DNA of 64,000 bases from Butyricimonas faecalis (GCF_003991565.1 NZ_CP032819.1:3534001-3598000), one strand, 5' to 3'; shown: positions 26,876 to 36,689, counted from the stretch's first letter. Program-made: numbers and translations. Notes: generated by a model not told the origin, from the letters alone.

Positions 26876-27448
26876 TTAATGGATTATGAATTTTACGCCC
26901 AGACCGAACTGTGTCGTGAACAGGTCCAGCGAGCTTCCCCACAATACACGTTCCCGGATACCGGCAAGAAGGACGATGCGGTCTGTCAGGTATGCCTCAA
27001 GCTCCAGGGTTATCGCGCCGCCATAGACAAACGCATCCTTGGCGAGCAGCGTTGAACCGTCAAACAGCATCCTGTCTCCCCAATTCACGGTTTCATAGCC
27101 GGCCAGTGCGGAACCGCCGACCGAGAGGAAGACCGTCTTTGTCGGATCAGACAGGAATTTCAGGTAATAGCCGCCTTCTGCCGTGAACTGCGCACGGGGT
27201 ACGCTCGCATCCCGATACCCGTAGTTCTTCATCAGATACTCGGCGCCTATGACCCAGCGGTTGGCTTTTGGGGTGTATCCGGAAACGGCAAATCCGGTAT
27301 AATAATTCAAGGGGGACTTTGAGCCGTTCGCAAATCCTCCGCGCAGTTCCACGCCCTTCATCCCGGGCAGGTACCGCTGGGCGTGCGCCCGCCCTGAAAA
27401 CAGGGCAAGCGACACGACTGTAACAAAAAGGAACAGATACTTCTTCAT
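26876..27448 (-). CDS. traO: Conjugative transfer protein TraO
   Basis: A 190-residue exported protein (signal peptide MKKYLFLFVTVVSLALFSGRAHA) with an outer-membrane beta-barrel-like pattern and a typical ending TQFGLGVKFIIH. It matches TraO of CTnDOT-type operons in order, size and opening RYLPGMKGVELRGGF. It likely contributes to the outer-membrane part of the type IV secretion channel. Confidence 0.87.
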   Translation of the reverse strand: MKKYLFLFVTVVSLALFSGRAHAQRYLPGMKGVELRGGFANGSKSPLNYYTGFAVSGYTPKANRWVIGAEYLMKNYGYRDASVPRAQFTAEGGYYLKFLSDPTKTVFLSVGGSALAGYETVNWGDRMLFDGSTLLAKDAFVYGGAITLELEAYLTDRIVLLAGIRERVLWGSSLDLFTTQFGLGVKFIIH

Positions 27449-27450
27449 GG

Positions 27451-28434
27451 CTACTTCACTTTAAGTTCGTTGATAACCCCGGCTCTCACGATGTCCTCAC
27501 TTTCCACGGTGAAGGTCTGGTGTCTGCCACCGCCTTTCTCGTGCATCTCCACCACCAGTACCTTGTCCGAGGGGATGGTGAATTTGTCGAAGACAAAAAC
27601 GGTGCGCCCGTCCTTTTTTCCCGCGACGGACGTTACATAGTCGTAAGCACGCAGTGGGAATATCACCTGTTCCTGGATGGCGGTACGTTTCATCAGCTTC
27701 TTGTCCACAATTTTAAAAGTCACGAAATCCACCTCATAAGGCACGTTGGAGCGGTTCTTTATCTGTGTATGAAAATAAAGCAGGCCGTTGTGCGTATAGA
27801 GTCCGCGGAGCAGGTACTGGATGCCGAACGCCTTGCACCCGATATGCTTGATGTGCCGTCTGTTGTCCTTGTGGATGGACTTCGAGATAAGGTGTACCAA
27901 TTTAGGCGATTCGCAGCCCAATTCCTTCAGGTAGATGTCAAGGGCGTTGTTGGGGCGGTTCACCTCACTTCCGTCATGAATGAAATCCTTCATCTCGATA
28001 TTTAGCAGCAGCGGCTCTTCCGCATACTTCACATTGAAGGTGTAAAAACTTCCGCTTTCGGTAATCACGGACATGTTGGTCTCCTCACGGAAGTCCTTCA
28101 CGGTGGCCTTTACACGGATGACATTCTCCGCACCGTCCGCCTTGCCTGCAATGAGGTTCGGAGAACCGAGGTCCACATAACGCACCGATGACGGGAAAAT
28201 GATGTGCGTGGTCTTTCCATAGGTCACTTCCAGCCCGTATGGAGGTATCATCCTGTCAAAGGTGAGTTTACGGGTCAGACCGTGATAGAGGTCTCCGTCC
28301 TCCTCTTTTTGAGGATACACATCCTTGGCCAGTGTGATGGCATTGTTTACCGCCGCTACGCTGTCGGCTTCATTTTGGGCGAAAGCACCCACAGTGCCCC
28401 ATGCAAGGGCAAGCATTACAAAAAACTTTTTCAT
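27451..28434 (-). CDS. traN: Conjugative transfer protein TraN (DUF4138)
   Basis: A 327-residue exported protein (MKKFFVMLALAWGTVGAFAQ). It contains LTFDRMIPPYGLEVTYGKTT and a middle beta-rich domain typical for TraN/DUF4138, a VirB9-like part of the channel. It is two bases from traO and about 23 bases after traM, so the three are transcribed together. The C-terminal part carries VDFVTFKIVDKK and VVEMHEKGGGRH, as expected for the family. Confidence 0.9.
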   Translation of the reverse strand: MKKFFVMLALAWGTVGAFAQNEADSVAAVNNAITLAKDVYPQKEEDGDLYHGLTRKLTFDRMIPPYGLEVTYGKTTHIIFPSSVRYVDLGSPNLIAGKADGAENVIRVKATVKDFREETNMSVITESGSFYTFNVKYAEEPLLLNIEMKDFIHDGSEVNRPNNALDIYLKELGCESPKLVHLISKSIHKDNRRHIKHIGCKAFGIQYLLRGLYTHNGLLYFHTQIKNRSNVPYEVDFVTFKIVDKKLMKRTAIQEQVIFPLRAYDYVTSVAGKKDGRTVFVFDKFTIPSDKVLVVEMHEKGGGRHQTFTVESEDIVRAGVINELKVK

Positions 28435-28457
28435 GTCGATTGAATTTTAATGGATTG

Positions 28458-29726
28458 TTATTGATCGTTGTCTTGATAAAGCATCAGGGTATAGCCTGAC
28501 TTGAGATGCACCTTCTCCTCACGCATCTTCCGGGATATATACTGCGAGACACCTTGTATGGCACCCTTTCCGAGTTCGGAAAGCAGCTGGTCGCCTGCCG
28601 ACTGGTTGGTGATGGAGATGCTCGTGCCGAGATTCTGCCCCAGATTGGCGGCAACCTCCCTGACAGCGTTAGCCTCCATTGACCCCGGAATGAATATGCC
28701 GCCCTGCCCGTCATTGTCATACACGGCAAGTTCCACGGGGATGATGATACCGCCATATTCCACCTGAAGGATATTGACGTGAAGCCTTTCACCCTGTATG
28801 CGCCCTTCTCCGGTAAGCAGGGAGTTTTTGGGCAGGATATGCTTCCCTACACGCATCGGCTCCAGCAGTCTCATCCTCACTCCCTGACCGCTGATGACGG
28901 TCTGGTCCCCGTGGATGCAGGCCCGGATGGTATTCCTCACGTTTCTCTCTTCTTTATTACCGATTGGCGTGTGGAATCTTTCCGGTTGTGCCATTCCCGT
29001 AAGCTGTATAGAATCACTGACCGGTTGCGGCAACGATGATACCACCGGTGTGGAAACCAGTCCCACGGGAACGGCTTTCGCCTTTCCGTTCCGCCCGGGA
29101 CTTTCATTATCGGAACGGCTGTCCGTATTCACACCGCCATTGCCCGGCATATACCTGGCCGCAAGCTCATAGGATTTTTCCAAGAGAGCCACCTGCTCCT
29201 CGTAACCCGGCTGCGCGTTCTGTGTGGCGACCGCCTGCTTGAGTTGTTCCACCTCGGCTTTCAAAGCCTCCTTCTCCGGATCTTCCTGAGGCGACTCGTA
29301 AAAGTTGCCGAGCGTCCTGTTGATGTCATTGTAGGCGGAGACGGATGAAGAACAGGCTTCATTCCTTCTGTCACCTTCACGTGAACTGCCATCCTTGGCA
29401 TCCGCATCCGGTGACAATTCCACGACAGTCCCGGAGTTCCCATCTGCCATCTCGGAGAAATCCTCCAGCGTACGCAGTTTTTCCGTCTGTTTGCGTTTCA
29501 TGTCAGCCTGCTCATAGGCGGCAATCTTGTCCCCTTCTATGCCCGCTCCCCTCGGATCGGGAAGCTCGGTGTTGAATCCCGCATTTTTTTCCTCTTTCCT
29601 TTTTTCCTCTTCGGACGGTGCGAAAATGAGCCACATCGCCCCGAGGAACAGGAGGAACATCCCGGCAAAAACCAGGTATTTCCTGATTTCCAGCCTCTGT
29701 TTCAATTTATTGACATCATTACCCAT
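28458..29726 (-). CDS. traM: Conjugative transfer protein TraM (VirB10-like)
   Basis: A 422-residue inner-membrane protein. One N-terminal transmembrane helix (YLVFAGMFLLFLGAMWLIFA, about residues 18-37) precedes a long charged periplasmic stretch, then the C-terminal conserved domain (RVGKHILPKNSLLTGEGRIQ, YGGIIIPVELAVYD) that resembles VirB10/TrbI. It would link the inner- and outer-membrane parts of the channel. The start overlaps the 3' end of traL by 8 bases. Confidence 0.9.
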   Translation of the reverse strand: MGNDVNKLKQRLEIRKYLVFAGMFLLFLGAMWLIFAPSEEEKRKEEKNAGFNTELPDPRGAGIEGDKIAAYEQADMKRKQTEKLRTLEDFSEMADGNSGTVVELSPDADAKDGSSREGDRRNEACSSSVSAYNDINRTLGNFYESPQEDPEKEALKAEVEQLKQAVATQNAQPGYEEQVALLEKSYELAARYMPGNGGVNTDSRSDNESPGRNGKAKAVPVGLVSTPVVSSLPQPVSDSIQLTGMAQPERFHTPIGNKEERNVRNTIRACIHGDQTVISGQGVRMRLLEPMRVGKHILPKNSLLTGEGRIQGERLHVNILQVEYGGIIIPVELAVYDNDGQGGIFIPGSMEANAVREVAANLGQNLGTSISITNQSAGDQLLSELGKGAIQGVSQYISRKMREEKVHLKSGYTLMLYQDNDQ

Positions 29727-30024
29727 TTTCTTTCTGATTGAATCGGTTAAAAAACTCTTCCATTTCCTGCACCCTTTTATCCGGGAGTGTATCGGCAGGA
29801 ACGATATCCGGAATTTCCATCGGGGGTATCTCTATGATTTCCGGCCGTACATCCTCCCGTCCGATGTCATGGATGGCACGGAAAATCATATAGAAATTTC
29901 CGATGGCAAACAGGGCAGCCAGCACGACAATTGCCGGCACTCTCTTTTCCGGGCTAAGCCCGGAACACAGCTTCCGCAGCTTTTCTTCCACGGATTCCTT
30001 GATTTTTACAAACATCTTTTTCAT
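29719..30024 (-). CDS. traL: Conjugative transfer protein TraL (DUF3989)
   Basis: A 101-residue single-pass membrane protein; the helix is VPAIVVLAALFAIGNFYMIF (about residues 30-49). The rest is a short periplasmic tail ending with MEEFFNRFNQKENG. Size and place between traK and traM fit TraL/DUF3989. Confidence 0.87.
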   Translation of the reverse strand: MKKMFVKIKESVEEKLRKLCSGLSPEKRVPAIVVLAALFAIGNFYMIFRAIHDIGREDVRPEIIEIPPMEIPDIVPADTLPDKRVQEMEEFFNRFNQKENG

Positions 30025-30036
30025 ACATTCTGAATT

Positions 30037-30660
30037 TTAACGGTCATACACTCTTATATCCCTGTTCTCCACCACACGGAAGGCTTCGAGGATGAAGCCG
30101 TGCGGATTATTGTCGCTACGGGTGGAGTTCAGCAGCCTGCCCCGCGTGACGAGGCTGCGCTCGGTCACGCTCTTCTCCCTGATAATGGAAAGCTTCGCGT
30201 AGGTCACGACCTCATACGGATAGGTATGGAAATCGCACTTGACGCTGTCAATCCCTACACGCTGGTTCACGTTACCGGAAATTATCCGGTTGTAATATCC
30301 CTGCTCTGCCAGATCCACATAATGGGCATAGGCGGAACGGTCACTGAGGAACATGGCCCTCCGGATATTGCCTTCAATCGCATTCTTGTCAGGCGAGAGC
30401 GTAAAGAACAGTTCGTGGAACCGTCTGACATGCTCCCTTGCCTCTACCGGGCGGTTCTGCTCCAGGTCTTGTGAAAGGGCCAGCATCAGTGACTTGCCTT
30501 CATCCAGCACATAGATCTTCTCCCGTTGCGCTTCCGCGAAGCTGTAAGCCTTCCATACGGAAAATCCCACAAGCAGGGTGCATACACACAGATAGACGAT
30601 TCCGAACAGACGCAGGTGTCGGAAGCTGGTCTCGATATTTTTCAATGATTTGAATTCCAT
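30037..30660 (-). CDS. traK: Conjugative transfer protein TraK (VirB8-like)
   Basis: A 207-residue protein starting MEFKSLKNIETSFRHLR, with one N-terminal transmembrane segment (LFGIVYLCVCTLLVGFSVW) and a periplasmic domain. It matches TraK of CTnDOT elements, which corresponds to VirB8/TrbF types. The neighbours traJ and traL are in the usual order. Confidence 0.9.
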   Translation of the reverse strand: MEFKSLKNIETSFRHLRLFGIVYLCVCTLLVGFSVWKAYSFAEAQREKIYVLDEGKSLMLALSQDLEQNRPVEAREHVRRFHELFFTLSPDKNAIEGNIRRAMFLSDRSAYAHYVDLAEQGYYNRIISGNVNQRVGIDSVKCDFHTYPYEVVTYAKLSIIREKSVTERSLVTRGRLLNSTRSDNNPHGFILEAFRVVENRDIRVYDR

Positions 30661-30683
30661 TCTGTAAATGTTTTATACTGTTA

Positions 30684-31688
30684 TTACTTGATAAGCCTGC
30701 CGGCAATGTTTCCCACCGCCGCTCCGGCAGTCCCGGCCACCACGGAGCCTGTCTTGGATGCCGCCTGGTTCACGTTCTTTCCATAATTGCCCGCACCGCC
30801 TCCGGCCTGCACAATCCAGTTCGATACGGTCGGGATGGTGAAATACCCGATGATGCCGATAATGAGGAAAGTGATGTAAACCCCGTTTGAGCTGTCGGGG
30901 ATGAAATCCGGGTCGGAAAGCTGTTCGATGTCCCTCTGCAGCATCAATACCTGGATTCTCGCCAGCACGCTGCTGAACAGGTCGCTTACGGGAAGCCACA
31001 GGTAGATACTGATGTAGCGGACGAACCACTGGCTGAGAGAAGCCTGGAAACCGTCCCAGCAGGAGATGGCAAAGGAAACGGGACCGAGTATCGAAAGCAC
31101 GATCAGGAAGAATGTCCTCAGCGTGTCGATGACCAGCGCCGCCGCATTGAACAGGAGTTCCAGCAGTTCGCGGAAGAAATTCTGCACGGCCCTTTTCATG
31201 TTGTACATGGCACGGTCCACATACATTCCGCAAGCTTCTATAGCGTCAAACGCGCCCAGCTCGTCCAGCCTGTTGTCAAAAGTCTCCTTGTCGACCAGAT
31301 AGGCTGTCTCGGGATTCCGTTTCATCGCCTCAGTCTCCAGCTTGTCCTTCTGCGCCCTGTACTCGTTCATGTCAAAGGTCTGCGACTCCAATATGGTATG
31401 GGTCCCTTTCACGACGGGCGAGAGGATGCTGTTCAGCGTACCCAGAACGAGTGTCGGAAAGAACATGATACAAAGCCCCAAGGCGAACGGACGCAAAAGT
31501 GGAAAGACATCCACAGGCTCGGCACGGGCCAGAGCCTGCCATACACGATACGCCACATAGAAAAGCGCTCCCAAACCGGCAAGGCCTCTTGCCACACCGG
31601 TCATCTTTGAGCAGAGCGGCATCATTTCCACATACAGATTCTGTAAAATCTGATGCAGGTTGTCAAAATCTATAGCCAACAATAACAT
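30684..31688 (-). CDS. traJ: Conjugative transfer membrane protein TraJ
   Basis: A 334-residue polytopic membrane protein (MLLLAIDFDNLHQILQNLYVEMMPLC) with several hydrophobic helices (LAGLGALFYVAYRVW, FALGLCIMFFPTLVLGTLN, and FLIIGIIGYFTIPTVSNWIV). It corresponds to the TrbL/VirB6-like TraJ of Bacteroides conjugative transposons. The C-terminus is Gly/Ala-rich, as usual. Confidence 0.92.
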   Translation of the reverse strand: MLLLAIDFDNLHQILQNLYVEMMPLCSKMTGVARGLAGLGALFYVAYRVWQALARAEPVDVFPLLRPFALGLCIMFFPTLVLGTLNSILSPVVKGTHTILESQTFDMNEYRAQKDKLETEAMKRNPETAYLVDKETFDNRLDELGAFDAIEACGMYVDRAMYNMKRAVQNFFRELLELLFNAAALVIDTLRTFFLIVLSILGPVSFAISCWDGFQASLSQWFVRYISIYLWLPVSDLFSSVLARIQVLMLQRDIEQLSDPDFIPDSSNGVYITFLIIGIIGYFTIPTVSNWIVQAGGGAGNYGKNVNQAASKTGSVVAGTAGAAVGNIAGRLIK

Positions 31689-31710
31689 AATGAAAGCGGA
31701 TTAGGAATAA

Positions 31711-32340
31711 TTACCAATAACGTTCGTTCGGTGAGCCGTAGAGTGCCATCACGCGGTCCAGGTCGTTCCGTTTCTTGGCGCGCAGGTAGGACACCCCGAT
31801 GTTCTTGTTGGTGTAATACTGTACCAGACTGCGGTTTTGCAACATGTCGTTGTAGCAGCGGTCGATGATATCCATCCTTTCCTTGTCGTTCATGGAAAGC
31901 CCGTTCTCGTTGACCACCGTCTTCAAATCGTTCAGCAGATGGGCACTTTCTTCCAGCAGTTTGGTGTACCCCAAAGCAATCGCGCTCAGTTCTTCCGGCG
32001 TAAAATACGGGTCGCTGAGCATACGCTCGAAGCTGGTGACATAGATGTCCGTGATATCGCCCACCATCAGGATGGTCTGCTGAACCTTGCGGGCATCGCG
32101 GACAAGGTTCTTGACCTTGCGAAGCCCGTCGTAATACTCCTTGCCCTGCCGGTAGATTTTCACGGTTTCCTGAAAACTATTCGCCATATTGGTGGCAGTG
32201 GAGGACGTGTGAACGATGTTCTTGGCGGCATTGATGATTCCCTGCGCCAGATTGCCCGGGTCGCTCACTACCCATTGGGCTTTCGCTGTGAGGCTGACAA
32301 GGAAACAGCCCATGCACAGCATAAGAATTTTCTTTTTCAT
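31711..32340 (-). CDS. traI: Conjugative transfer protein TraI (DUF4141)
   Basis: A 209-residue exported protein (signal MKKKILMLCMGCFLVSLTAKA). It is helical, with VVSDPGNLAQGIINAAKNIVHTSSTATNM typical for TraI/DUF4141 (VirB5-like). It lies between the 341-residue protein and traJ. Confidence 0.88.
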   Translation of the reverse strand: MKKKILMLCMGCFLVSLTAKAQWVVSDPGNLAQGIINAAKNIVHTSSTATNMANSFQETVKIYRQGKEYYDGLRKVKNLVRDARKVQQTILMVGDITDIYVTSFERMLSDPYFTPEELSAIALGYTKLLEESAHLLNDLKTVVNENGLSMNDKERMDIIDRCYNDMLQNRSLVQYYTNKNIGVSYLRAKKRNDLDRVMALYGSPNERYW

Positions 32341-32379
32341 GATGTTCCTGTTTTTAATTGTGAATAATTCTGTTAAAAG

Positions 32380-33405
32380 TCAGATTCCCATTTTCCGTCC
32401 TTTGGACGGCGGGTTCCGGAGGATAGGCTTGTGTACCGGTCTCGGACGGTCTACCTCTGCCACTTTTTCTTTCCCGTGTCTGAGGAATGCGAAGAATTCG
32501 TCTGCATACGGCCTGCGTCCGGTCATTCTGACGAAACGGGCGTCCAGCTCCCGGTAGGCTTTCTCCGCCTGGCACGAGCGTTCCGTCGCGGAAGCGTTCT
32601 TGTCTATGCCGTACTTGGTGAGAAAGTCAGGACTGATATGCAGTATGTCGTGGACGGCATCCGGCGAGGCCGCAATCCGTCCCAAATTCTCCAGTTCCCC
32701 ATTCAGCTTTTCCAGGTAGAAATCCGGCAGACGGACATCCCCGATGCTTTCCGCTGCCTTTTCCGCATTCCTGCACAGGCGGCTTTCCAATGCCACCCCC
32801 TCGTCATATGCCGGTTCCGGTCCGGAACGGTGCAGTCTGTCAAGCCTGTCATAATCATCCGCAAGCCCGTACCTGAGTGCCACATACCGTGAGGGCGGCA
32901 TAAGATACACAGCCAGGTTGCAGAGTTCCCACACGTCACTCTCTTTCCGATGGAAATCCAGAATCCGTACAGATGACCGTACTTCTTCCGGTGACGGCCG
33001 TTCCTGCTTGCTTTCAGGATATACCTTCAAGTAAGCATCCCGCATGAACGTGTGCATGGCGAGCATTCCGTGGACGGAATCGGCTTTTTCGGGATTGACA
33101 TCCGCAAGCCAGCAACCGTTCTTCTCCATGAAATACGTGTTTTTCAATGCCGTCATCAATTCTGACCTGTCCGTTTCCACCGTTTTTTCCGGTGTCGGGA
33201 ACAGGTGCGAGTTTGACAACAGGCAGGCAACTTGGGTAATCACATCCTCGGACTTCCTGTACCGCCTGACCAGTTCCGTCAGCTTCCGGTACTCCTTTTC
33301 CCGGACGAACTTTCTTATCTGTTTCATCACTTCCGTCAACTCCTTGAGGCGTGGCTCGTCCAGATAGCGGCGTTGCTGTTCTTTTATCCATTCTTCCATT
33401 CCCAT
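32380..33405 (-). CDS. Tra-operon protein after traG, function unknown
   Basis: A 341-residue soluble, mostly helical and highly charged protein (MGMEEWIKEQQRRYLDEPRLKELTEV). It stands where CTnDOT has the much shorter TraH, but shows no clear resemblance to it and has no signal peptide or membrane segment. No catalytic motif recognised. It may be a variant component specific to this ICE lineage. The start shown gives a 43-base gap after traG; a second ATG two codons later is possible. Confidence 0.7.
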   Translation of the reverse strand: MGMEEWIKEQQRRYLDEPRLKELTEVMKQIRKFVREKEYRKLTELVRRYRKSEDVITQVACLLSNSHLFPTPEKTVETDRSELMTALKNTYFMEKNGCWLADVNPEKADSVHGMLAMHTFMRDAYLKVYPESKQERPSPEEVRSSVRILDFHRKESDVWELCNLAVYLMPPSRYVALRYGLADDYDRLDRLHRSGPEPAYDEGVALESRLCRNAEKAAESIGDVRLPDFYLEKLNGELENLGRIAASPDAVHDILHISPDFLTKYGIDKNASATERSCQAEKAYRELDARFVRMTGRRPYADEFFAFLRHGKEKVAEVDRPRPVHKPILRNPPSKGRKMGI

Positions 33406-33448
33406 GATTCATGATTGTTTTTCGGTTTCCATATGATTTCAATCCCTA

Positions 33449-35947
33449 TCACTTGTTTCGCTTGCTTTCTGCCAACTGCTTGATGGCAAGTTCGATGTTG
33501 CCACCGATTCTTTCCGTAAGCCGCATAAGTTCAAGTTTCTCGGTTTCTTCAGTAGTGTAGCATATGTACTCCTCAAGTGAGACTTCCGTGGCATAGACCG
33601 CCGACTGCGTACCGCCCAGACCAATCCAGACTTCCTTGTACTTTCTGGACGGATTGTTCGCCATATTGATGGAAAGTATCTGTGCCCGCTCCTTGTCGGT
33701 CAGACCGAGCAACGCTTGGATCTCATCGAACTTGTTCATATACTTGCGCTGGTCAAGCAGAATCTTACAGTCACTATTATTAATGATGGTACCCTTGACA
33801 ATCGGAGAAGAAATGATGTCCTCCACTTCCTGGGTCACGACCACGGCCTCGCCGAAAAATTTTCTGACGGTCTTGAAAAGATAGCGGATGTAATTGCTCA
33901 TATTGGCGGATGCCAATGCCTTCCAGCACTCTTCGATAAGGATTATTTTCCGGATACCTTTCAACTTGCGCATCTTGGTGATAAAAGTCTCCATGATGAT
34001 GATGGTGACAATCGGAAGCAGCACTTTGTTATCGCGAATGTTGTCCAGCTCAAAAACGATGAAGCGTCTGTTCAGCAAGTCCAACTGCTTGTCGGAGTTG
34101 AGCAGGAAGTCATATTCACCGCCACGGTAATAGGGTTCCAGCACATTCAGGAATCCCCATACATCAAAATCCTTCTCACGGGTTCGCTTCTCTTTCAGGA
34201 TATCCTGATACTCGTCACGGATAAATTCATAGAAGGTATTGAAGGAGGGTTTTATGCTGCTGTCCCTGCGGATTTTCTCCAGAAAGAGATTGACCGCATT
34301 GGATAGCGCCACTTCCTCGGCACGTGTCGGCGGCTCGTCGTCACGCTTCCACAGGGTAAGGATAAGCGTCTTGACGGATTCTTTCTTCTCGATATCGAAA
34401 ATCCCGTCTTCCACGTAAAAAGGATTGAAAGCTATCGGGTCTTTTTCTTCATAAGTGAAATAAATCCCGTCCTCGCCGTGTGTACGCGCATGGATAAGGC
34501 TGCACAGTCCCTGATAGGAGTTTCCGGTATCCACTAACAGCACATGCGCACCCTGCTCGTAATACTGGCGTACCATGTGGTTGGTGAAAAAAGATTTCCC
34601 GCTGCCCGAAGGGCCGAGGATGAATTTGTTCCGGTTGGTGATTGTGCCGTTCTTCATCGGCAGGTCGGAAATATCCAGATGGACGGGTTTTCCGGTCAGG
34701 CGGTCCACCATGCGGATGCCAAACGGAGAGAGCGAGTCCTTGTAGGAGGTTTCCCCGATGAACAGGCACAGGGCCTGCTCGATAAAGGTGTGGAAACTCT
34801 CCTCGGACGGGAAATCTCCGGCATTGCCGGGTATCGCCGCCCAGAACAGGGTCGGCACATCCACCGTGTTGTGGCGCGGTTTGGCTTCCATCAACGCCAG
34901 TTGGCTGCCCACATCGTTCTTGATGCGCTTGAGCTTTTCCCGGTCATCGCTCCATGCCATGACATTGCAGTGCGCACGGATGGAAACCAGCCCCTTGCTG
35001 TGCGCCTCGTTCAGATACTCCTCAATCCATTCGCGGTTGATCTGGTTGGAACGGCTGTAACGGGAAAGCGAGTGCATGTTCCGGGCGGTCTGCTCGAACT
35101 TCCTGAGAATCTCCGCCGAATCGTCGATGAAGAGGTACTGGTTCACGATATGGTTGCACGTGAGCAGGACGCCTATCGGTGCGGCAAAGGACAGGCGGCA
35201 GTCGCTCCGGTCTGTCGAAAGCCGTTCATACCGGCAGTCGGTGGATACGTTTGACGGCAGGTCTTCCGGATCGGAAAGCGTATGAAGGCAAAGGTAATTG
35301 TCCCCGACCTTCATTTCCCCTGCACCGAGAGACAGATCCTGCAAGCAGGTGGTGTCTTCCTGGGACATGGAAAAATATTTCTCTATGATGCCGGCTGAAT
35401 TCTTGGTTCCGATAATTTCCTCATCCGTCAGGCGGATGATACGGATCAGACCGCTGTCGTTCACGATGCGCTCGAACTGCCCGCAACTTTCCATAAAACG
35501 GGTAACGGTTTCCTTGTCCTGCATCTCTTTGGGAATGATGAATCCCCGTGTAAGCGCGTTGAAACTGCTGGTTGTCCGGCTGTGCTCTTTCGTGGTCTTC
35601 GTCAGGAAAAGGTAACAGGTGTGCTGCAAGTACGGCCGTTCGTTGAAATGCCGCTCGAAACTGCGGCTCAGAAAACTCAGGTCTTCCTTGCAGATGTCCG
35701 GCCTGTAACCCTCTTCGATGAAGAAGTCCTGCTTATGCACGATGCTGTAGTTCGGCAATACCTTGACCGCCTTCGCCCAGGTGGAGTGCATGGACTCGTA
35801 CTCGGCCCGTGTCAGCGTGAAGAGTTCCGGCAGTTCCACCCGGTATGCCACGGTGATGTCCGCATCCTTGCTGATGATGCAGCCGTTCTCCACGGCCAAT
35901 AACGGAAACTTGCTTTCCAGCGTGGCTGTTTTCATTACGTTTTTCAT
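33449..35947 (-). CDS. traG: TraG conjugation ATPase (VirB4 type)
   Basis: An 832-residue ATPase that powers assembly of the transfer channel. Walker A is LGPSGSGKSFFTNHM (about residue 446) and the Walker B Glu pair is in IILIEECWKALA. The VirB4-like arginine/motif region DQRKYMNKF follows. The ATG overlaps the traF stop by ATGA (35944-35947), so translation is coupled. Length is as usual for the family. Confidence 0.95.
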   Translation of the reverse strand: MKNVMKTATLESKFPLLAVENGCIISKDADITVAYRVELPELFTLTRAEYESMHSTWAKAVKVLPNYSIVHKQDFFIEEGYRPDICKEDLSFLSRSFERHFNERPYLQHTCYLFLTKTTKEHSRTTSSFNALTRGFIIPKEMQDKETVTRFMESCGQFERIVNDSGLIRIIRLTDEEIIGTKNSAGIIEKYFSMSQEDTTCLQDLSLGAGEMKVGDNYLCLHTLSDPEDLPSNVSTDCRYERLSTDRSDCRLSFAAPIGVLLTCNHIVNQYLFIDDSAEILRKFEQTARNMHSLSRYSRSNQINREWIEEYLNEAHSKGLVSIRAHCNVMAWSDDREKLKRIKNDVGSQLALMEAKPRHNTVDVPTLFWAAIPGNAGDFPSEESFHTFIEQALCLFIGETSYKDSLSPFGIRMVDRLTGKPVHLDISDLPMKNGTITNRNKFILGPSGSGKSFFTNHMVRQYYEQGAHVLLVDTGNSYQGLCSLIHARTHGEDGIYFTYEEKDPIAFNPFYVEDGIFDIEKKESVKTLILTLWKRDDEPPTRAEEVALSNAVNLFLEKIRRDSSIKPSFNTFYEFIRDEYQDILKEKRTREKDFDVWGFLNVLEPYYRGGEYDFLLNSDKQLDLLNRRFIVFELDNIRDNKVLLPIVTIIIMETFITKMRKLKGIRKIILIEECWKALASANMSNYIRYLFKTVRKFFGEAVVVTQEVEDIISSPIVKGTIINNSDCKILLDQRKYMNKFDEIQALLGLTDKERAQILSINMANNPSRKYKEVWIGLGGTQSAVYATEVSLEEYICYTTEETEKLELMRLTERIGGNIELAIKQLAESKRNK

Positions 35948-36276
35948 GCCTTTCTGTTTTTAATAGTTGAAGAAAACAACCGGAGGAACTTTCTCCGGCT
36001 GATGATGTAGCGGGGATGGCTGCGCAGCGCATGGAGTTTCATAAGCCCCCATTCGCCGTATTTCGTGTTCATGCTGAAGGTCGCCCAGACCAGCACCAAT
36101 GCGGAGATGACCCCGAAACCGATGCAGACCCACTGGCCTATGCCTGCCATGTACATGATGACGAACACCACGAACAGGGCGAGCAACCCTCCGGCAAAGA
36201 TGAACAGGTACTGGCTCTTGAGTCCCTTGAACTCCGGGCTGCGACCGATTCCCTTGTTGACAGGATACTTCGCCAT
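35944..36276 (-). CDS. traF: Conjugative transfer protein TraF (DUF4133)
   Basis: A 110-residue protein from the ATG at 36,276 (MAKYPVNKGIGRSPEFKGLK), one base after the traE stop. Two hydrophobic helices (FIFAGGLLALFVVFVIMYMAG, WVCIGFGVISALVLVWATF) and the family opening fit DUF4133/TraF, a VirB3-like protein. A longer reading to 36,315 would overlap traE and is rejected. Confidence 0.92.
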   Translation of the reverse strand: MAKYPVNKGIGRSPEFKGLKSQYLFIFAGGLLALFVVFVIMYMAGIGQWVCIGFGVISALVLVWATFSMNTKYGEWGLMKLHALRSHPRYIISRRKFLRLFSSTIKNRKA

Positions 36277-36277
36277 A

Positions 36278-36574
36278 TTACAGGAAGAATGAACGTAAGA
36301 TGGTGGCAGCCACAATCAGGAAGATACACGCACCGAACCAGCTGGCGGCGGTCTTTGAAGTGTCCGGGTCACCCGACGAGAACTTGGAATATACCTTCAC
36401 GCCCCCGATAAGGCCGATAACGGCGCCGATGGCGTAAATCAACTTGGTTCCGGGATCGAAATACGAAGTGACCATGTTGGTCGCTTCCGAGATACCGGCG
36501 ATACCGTTGCCTTGGGCGAAAGCCCCCATTGAAACCAGCAGCGTCATGGCTGCCAAAAAGAATCTTTTTTTCAT
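36278..36574 (-). CDS. traE: Conjugative transfer protein TraE (DUF4134)
   Basis: A 98-residue exported, VirB2-like protein (signal MKKRFFLAAMTLLVSMGAFAQ). Two helices follow: LIYAIGAVIGLIGGVKVY and FGACIFLIVAATILRSFFL. It is the first gene of the traE-traQ block. It lies 14 kb from traA and the genes around it, because cargo is inserted between them. Confidence 0.92.
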   Translation of the reverse strand: MKKRFFLAAMTLLVSMGAFAQGNGIAGISEATNMVTSYFDPGTKLIYAIGAVIGLIGGVKVYSKFSSGDPDTSKTAASWFGACIFLIVAATILRSFFL

Positions 36575-36617
36575 GTGTCGAAACTTTTAATTGGTGAGAC
36601 AAAAATGATTTCGACTG

Positions 36618-36689
36618 CGAATATATAGTGCTTAATCCATTGATTTACAAACTGTACGACTTGTGACACCTTATGACGTCACGTTACAT
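36618..36689 (-). promoter_or_regulatory. Promoter and shared regulatory motif of the traE operon
   Basis: On the minus strand TATATTCG (36618-36625) is a -7-like box with a TTG (36648-36650) upstream. Before it stands a motif which on the plus strand reads GTGACACCTTATGACGTCAC (36663-36682) followed by GTTACAT. Almost the same 27 bases occur at 53,245-53,271 upstream of traA, with four changes. The position next to the -33 region suggests an activator or repressor site. Confidence 0.5.
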
